This document shows, piece after piece, positions 61,886 through 64,000 of a stretch of DNA of 64,000 nt. The number at the start of each line of letters is the position of its first letter. Within the stretch, counting starts at the first letter, position 1. Made by a program: the position numbers and the translations under genes. The notes under the pieces were generated by a model, which worked only from the letters and a program-made list of their open reading frames with translations, did no database searches and was not told the origin of the DNA. The DNA is from Calliphora vicina (Eukaryota > Arthropoda > Insecta > Diptera > Calliphoridae): positions 26,885,857 through 26,949,856 of the forward strand of contig NC_088781.1 in NCBI RefSeq assembly GCF_958450345.1, read 5' to 3'.

Positions 61886-63055
61886 ATAAGATAATTTTTA
61901 AAACATATCACGAATAAAGATCGGTTAGAAACAGTGGTTTCCTCCAGAAGGATAATGTCCACAAGAGGTTAAGGAGAGTTTTTTAGAGAATATATAAATT
62001 CTTGAAGAACAAAAAAATCTCCCTTTGGAGACACATCTTACTATTTGAAAGAGTCGATTAAGAAAATAGGACATTGTTTTTATATTAATTAATTTTGCAT
62101 GACTTTTCAATCTAACCCTCGTTCGTTCTAAACACTAAAACTATCCTTTTGTAATAACAATAAAAATAATACAGCAAAAAAAAAAAAAACAACGAAAGAA
62201 ATAATAGTTATCATGTACTAATATGTTAATTTCTGTATTTAAAAATTAAATACAAAACACAAAGACCAATAGTTAAGACACACACTAACACACATATACA
62301 CTAACACACTCAAACAAACCTGGCTACACAGACAAGTGACAATAAGTGATAAAAGGTGCCAGGGTTACAAGTCAACGCTTTTCTTTCTTTTCCTTCTCTC
62401 CAGTAACCGTTTTTTTGCAGGTTAGTGTTATTGTTGTTGAAAGATTATTAAAATTTTGTTGTTGTGTGTCACTGTTAGTTATTAAACGAGAGAGGGGGAG
62501 GTGGGTATAAGTTTTGCTTGGTTAGTTGACTGGCTCTGGCTGGTTGTTTGGTTAATTTTCATTAGATGTTTATTACCGTAAAAATTATGTTTATGTTAAT
62601 TGTTGTTATTGTAGTAGTTGTAGAGGTCGTTTCTTGTACTCTTTTGCCCGTTAATATGAGTCAAATTGTTTGTGTTTATTGTATGTAAATATTACAATAA
62701 TACAATATTCACATACTGGGTTTTTAATATAGCTTTTGTTATTATAATTGATATAACTAGTTGTCATGCAAACATCAAGTAACAAGTTTAACTAACCCTA
62801 ATAATAAACAATATAATTTTTTATACATTCATACTTTGCTATACTACTGTACGTAACGAGTGAACATGTGAACAGTGGGAGCAAGAAAGAAAACCAAAAA
62901 ATGTATTACAGCTTTTGGAAATAAGGAGAATAATTTTAAGGGAAATTTCAAAATTTTAATAATAAATAGAAGAAAAATTAAATTGATTATTAAAATGAGC
63001 TGAAATTTCTCATTATTAAGATTGGACTATAAAAATAGGTTTTCACGGATCAACT
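61886..63055. other. AT-rich non-coding sequence
   Basis: CA-rich tract near 62277-62320 and a TTG/TTA-rich stretch near 62590-62620. No exon recognised. Confidence 0.55.
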
Positions 63056-63099
63056 ATTTGCCAAAAATCCAATAACCACTATTTTCAGTAAGTGTTTAT

Positions 63100-63790
63100 T
63101 TGGGTTACAAAAGCCGAGCAATAGCCTCAAGACTCTGAGATTTATGTTTTAAACGATGTCTCAAATTTAGCCATTAGCATTGTGCAGATCAACCTGTATT
63201 AATATAAAATTGTTACATGTTGCCCCCTGAGGCAACACAAAACATCGACAGCTATTCTCATTCTACTTAGAAATTTGTATTTTGAAAGATTTTTAGCTTT
63301 TTTTAATACTCTCAGATTAATGTATTGTATACGAAACCCCATAATGAGGACCTAATACCTTGGGGTTACAAAAGCCGAGCAATAGCCTAAGGACTCTGAG
63401 ATTTATGTTTTAAAAGGTGTCTCAATTTTAGCCTGTATTTAAAGCCTCAGAGAGTAATGATATTATGATATGATATTGAGAAGTATAACCTCATCATGAG
63501 GGTCAATCCCCCTGGGGTTCAAAAATTCGACCACTATAATCAATTATATTAAAAAACTGTATTGAAAGGTCTTACAATTTTAGCCTTCATTTAAACTTTC
63601 TTAGATTTTTGTTGTTTAATTTGAAAGACCATCTTAAGGGCTAAACCCCTGGGAATACAAAAGCCAAACACTAAATTCAATTATATTTAAAACAATTTAA
63701 AAAGGTTTTTTAATCACTGAGATTTTTGTCGTTTACATTAAAAAACGATTATGAGGGCCAAGCACCTGGGGGACAAACACCCAACCCCTG
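63100..63790. repeat. diverged direct repeats, GGGTTACAAAAGCCGAGCAA family
   Basis: The copy at about 63103-63180 (TTACAAAAGCCGAGCAATAG, GACTCTGAGATTTATGTTTT, GTCTCAA, TTTAGCC) is repeated closely at about 63364-63440. Weaker copies start near 63512, 63650 and 63765, so spacing shrinks (about 260, 150, 138 and 115 bp). Each is preceded by a CCCCTGGGG- or CCTTGGGG-type word. The last 210 bases of the window are T-rich with no feature seen. Confidence 0.75.
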
Positions 63791-64000
63791 CACTCAAAGA
63801 CATTTTGTAATTGTCTCAAAAATATTGCAATAATTCTATTGCAAATCTAATTTCCATTTTATTTAAGCGCTCAATTGAGTTTCTTGTTTTTTTTTTTGTT
63901 CTGCATTTCTTTGTGTGCTTATTTTTTTTACCTTTAACTACTTGTACATTTTTTTTTTTTAATTTGAATTAATTGTTTGGGGGGTTTCCAATTCAAATAC

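Overview
The window looks like nuclear DNA from a higher fly (Diptera, probably a large-genome schizophoran or calyptrate species). It is very AT-rich. It carries one recognisable animal BTB/POZ gene with canonical GT-AG introns and homopolymeric Asn and Gln runs, plus one Helitron-like element of the fly mini-me/DINE-1 type. No bacterial, viral or RNA genes are visible. The genus cannot be named from sequence alone.

The only protein-coding gene I can support is on the minus strand at 24758-27266. Four exons with matching splice phases encode the first 477 residues of a BTB/POZ transcription factor, most likely the orthologue of Drosophila abrupt (ab). The BTB domain spans exons 1 and 2. A Ser/Thr/Asn-rich linker, a basic patch and an acidic segment follow. 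The reading frame leaves the last exon in phase 1. The C-terminal exons, which should hold the zinc fingers, are not visible in the 24.7 kb to the left, so that stretch is probably one very long intron. A plausible acceptor at 27741-27742 suggests a leader exon with three tiny upstream ORFs, so much of the right side may be 5' intron or upstream regulatory DNA.

The rest of the window is non-coding and unusually rich in locally evolved tandem repeats. From left to right these are: GTAC-centred repeats (2.4-4.2 kb); roughly 260-310-bp GTCGAC units (5.8-6.8 kb); degenerate duplications (6.9-8.2 kb); more GTAC repeats and an 18-bp array (9.5-12.9 kb); dispersed CCTAAAAGTAGG motifs (14.4-16.8 kb); a 145-bp duplication (17.5 kb); five units of about 238 bp (20-21.1 kb); AAGCTT-rich intron 1 (26.0-26.8 kb); a 122-bp satellite in two blocks (28.2-29.2 and 30.9-34.1 kb), with a mini-me-like element inserted in the second; many GTAC blocks (34.2-45 kb); AAGCTT blocks (47-48.9 and 51-52.7 kb); three arrays of one 23-bp hairpin satellite (52.7-53.9, 56.7-58.0 and 60.0-61.9 kb); and degenerate direct repeats at the right edge.

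The most notable pattern is that most of these families are built on a short self-complementary core, often flanked by A-runs on one side and T-runs on the other. The core changes from block to block. The best-resolved event is the mini-me-like insertion into one copy of a five-monomer higher-order repeat, with at least two paralogous empty sites still present next to it.
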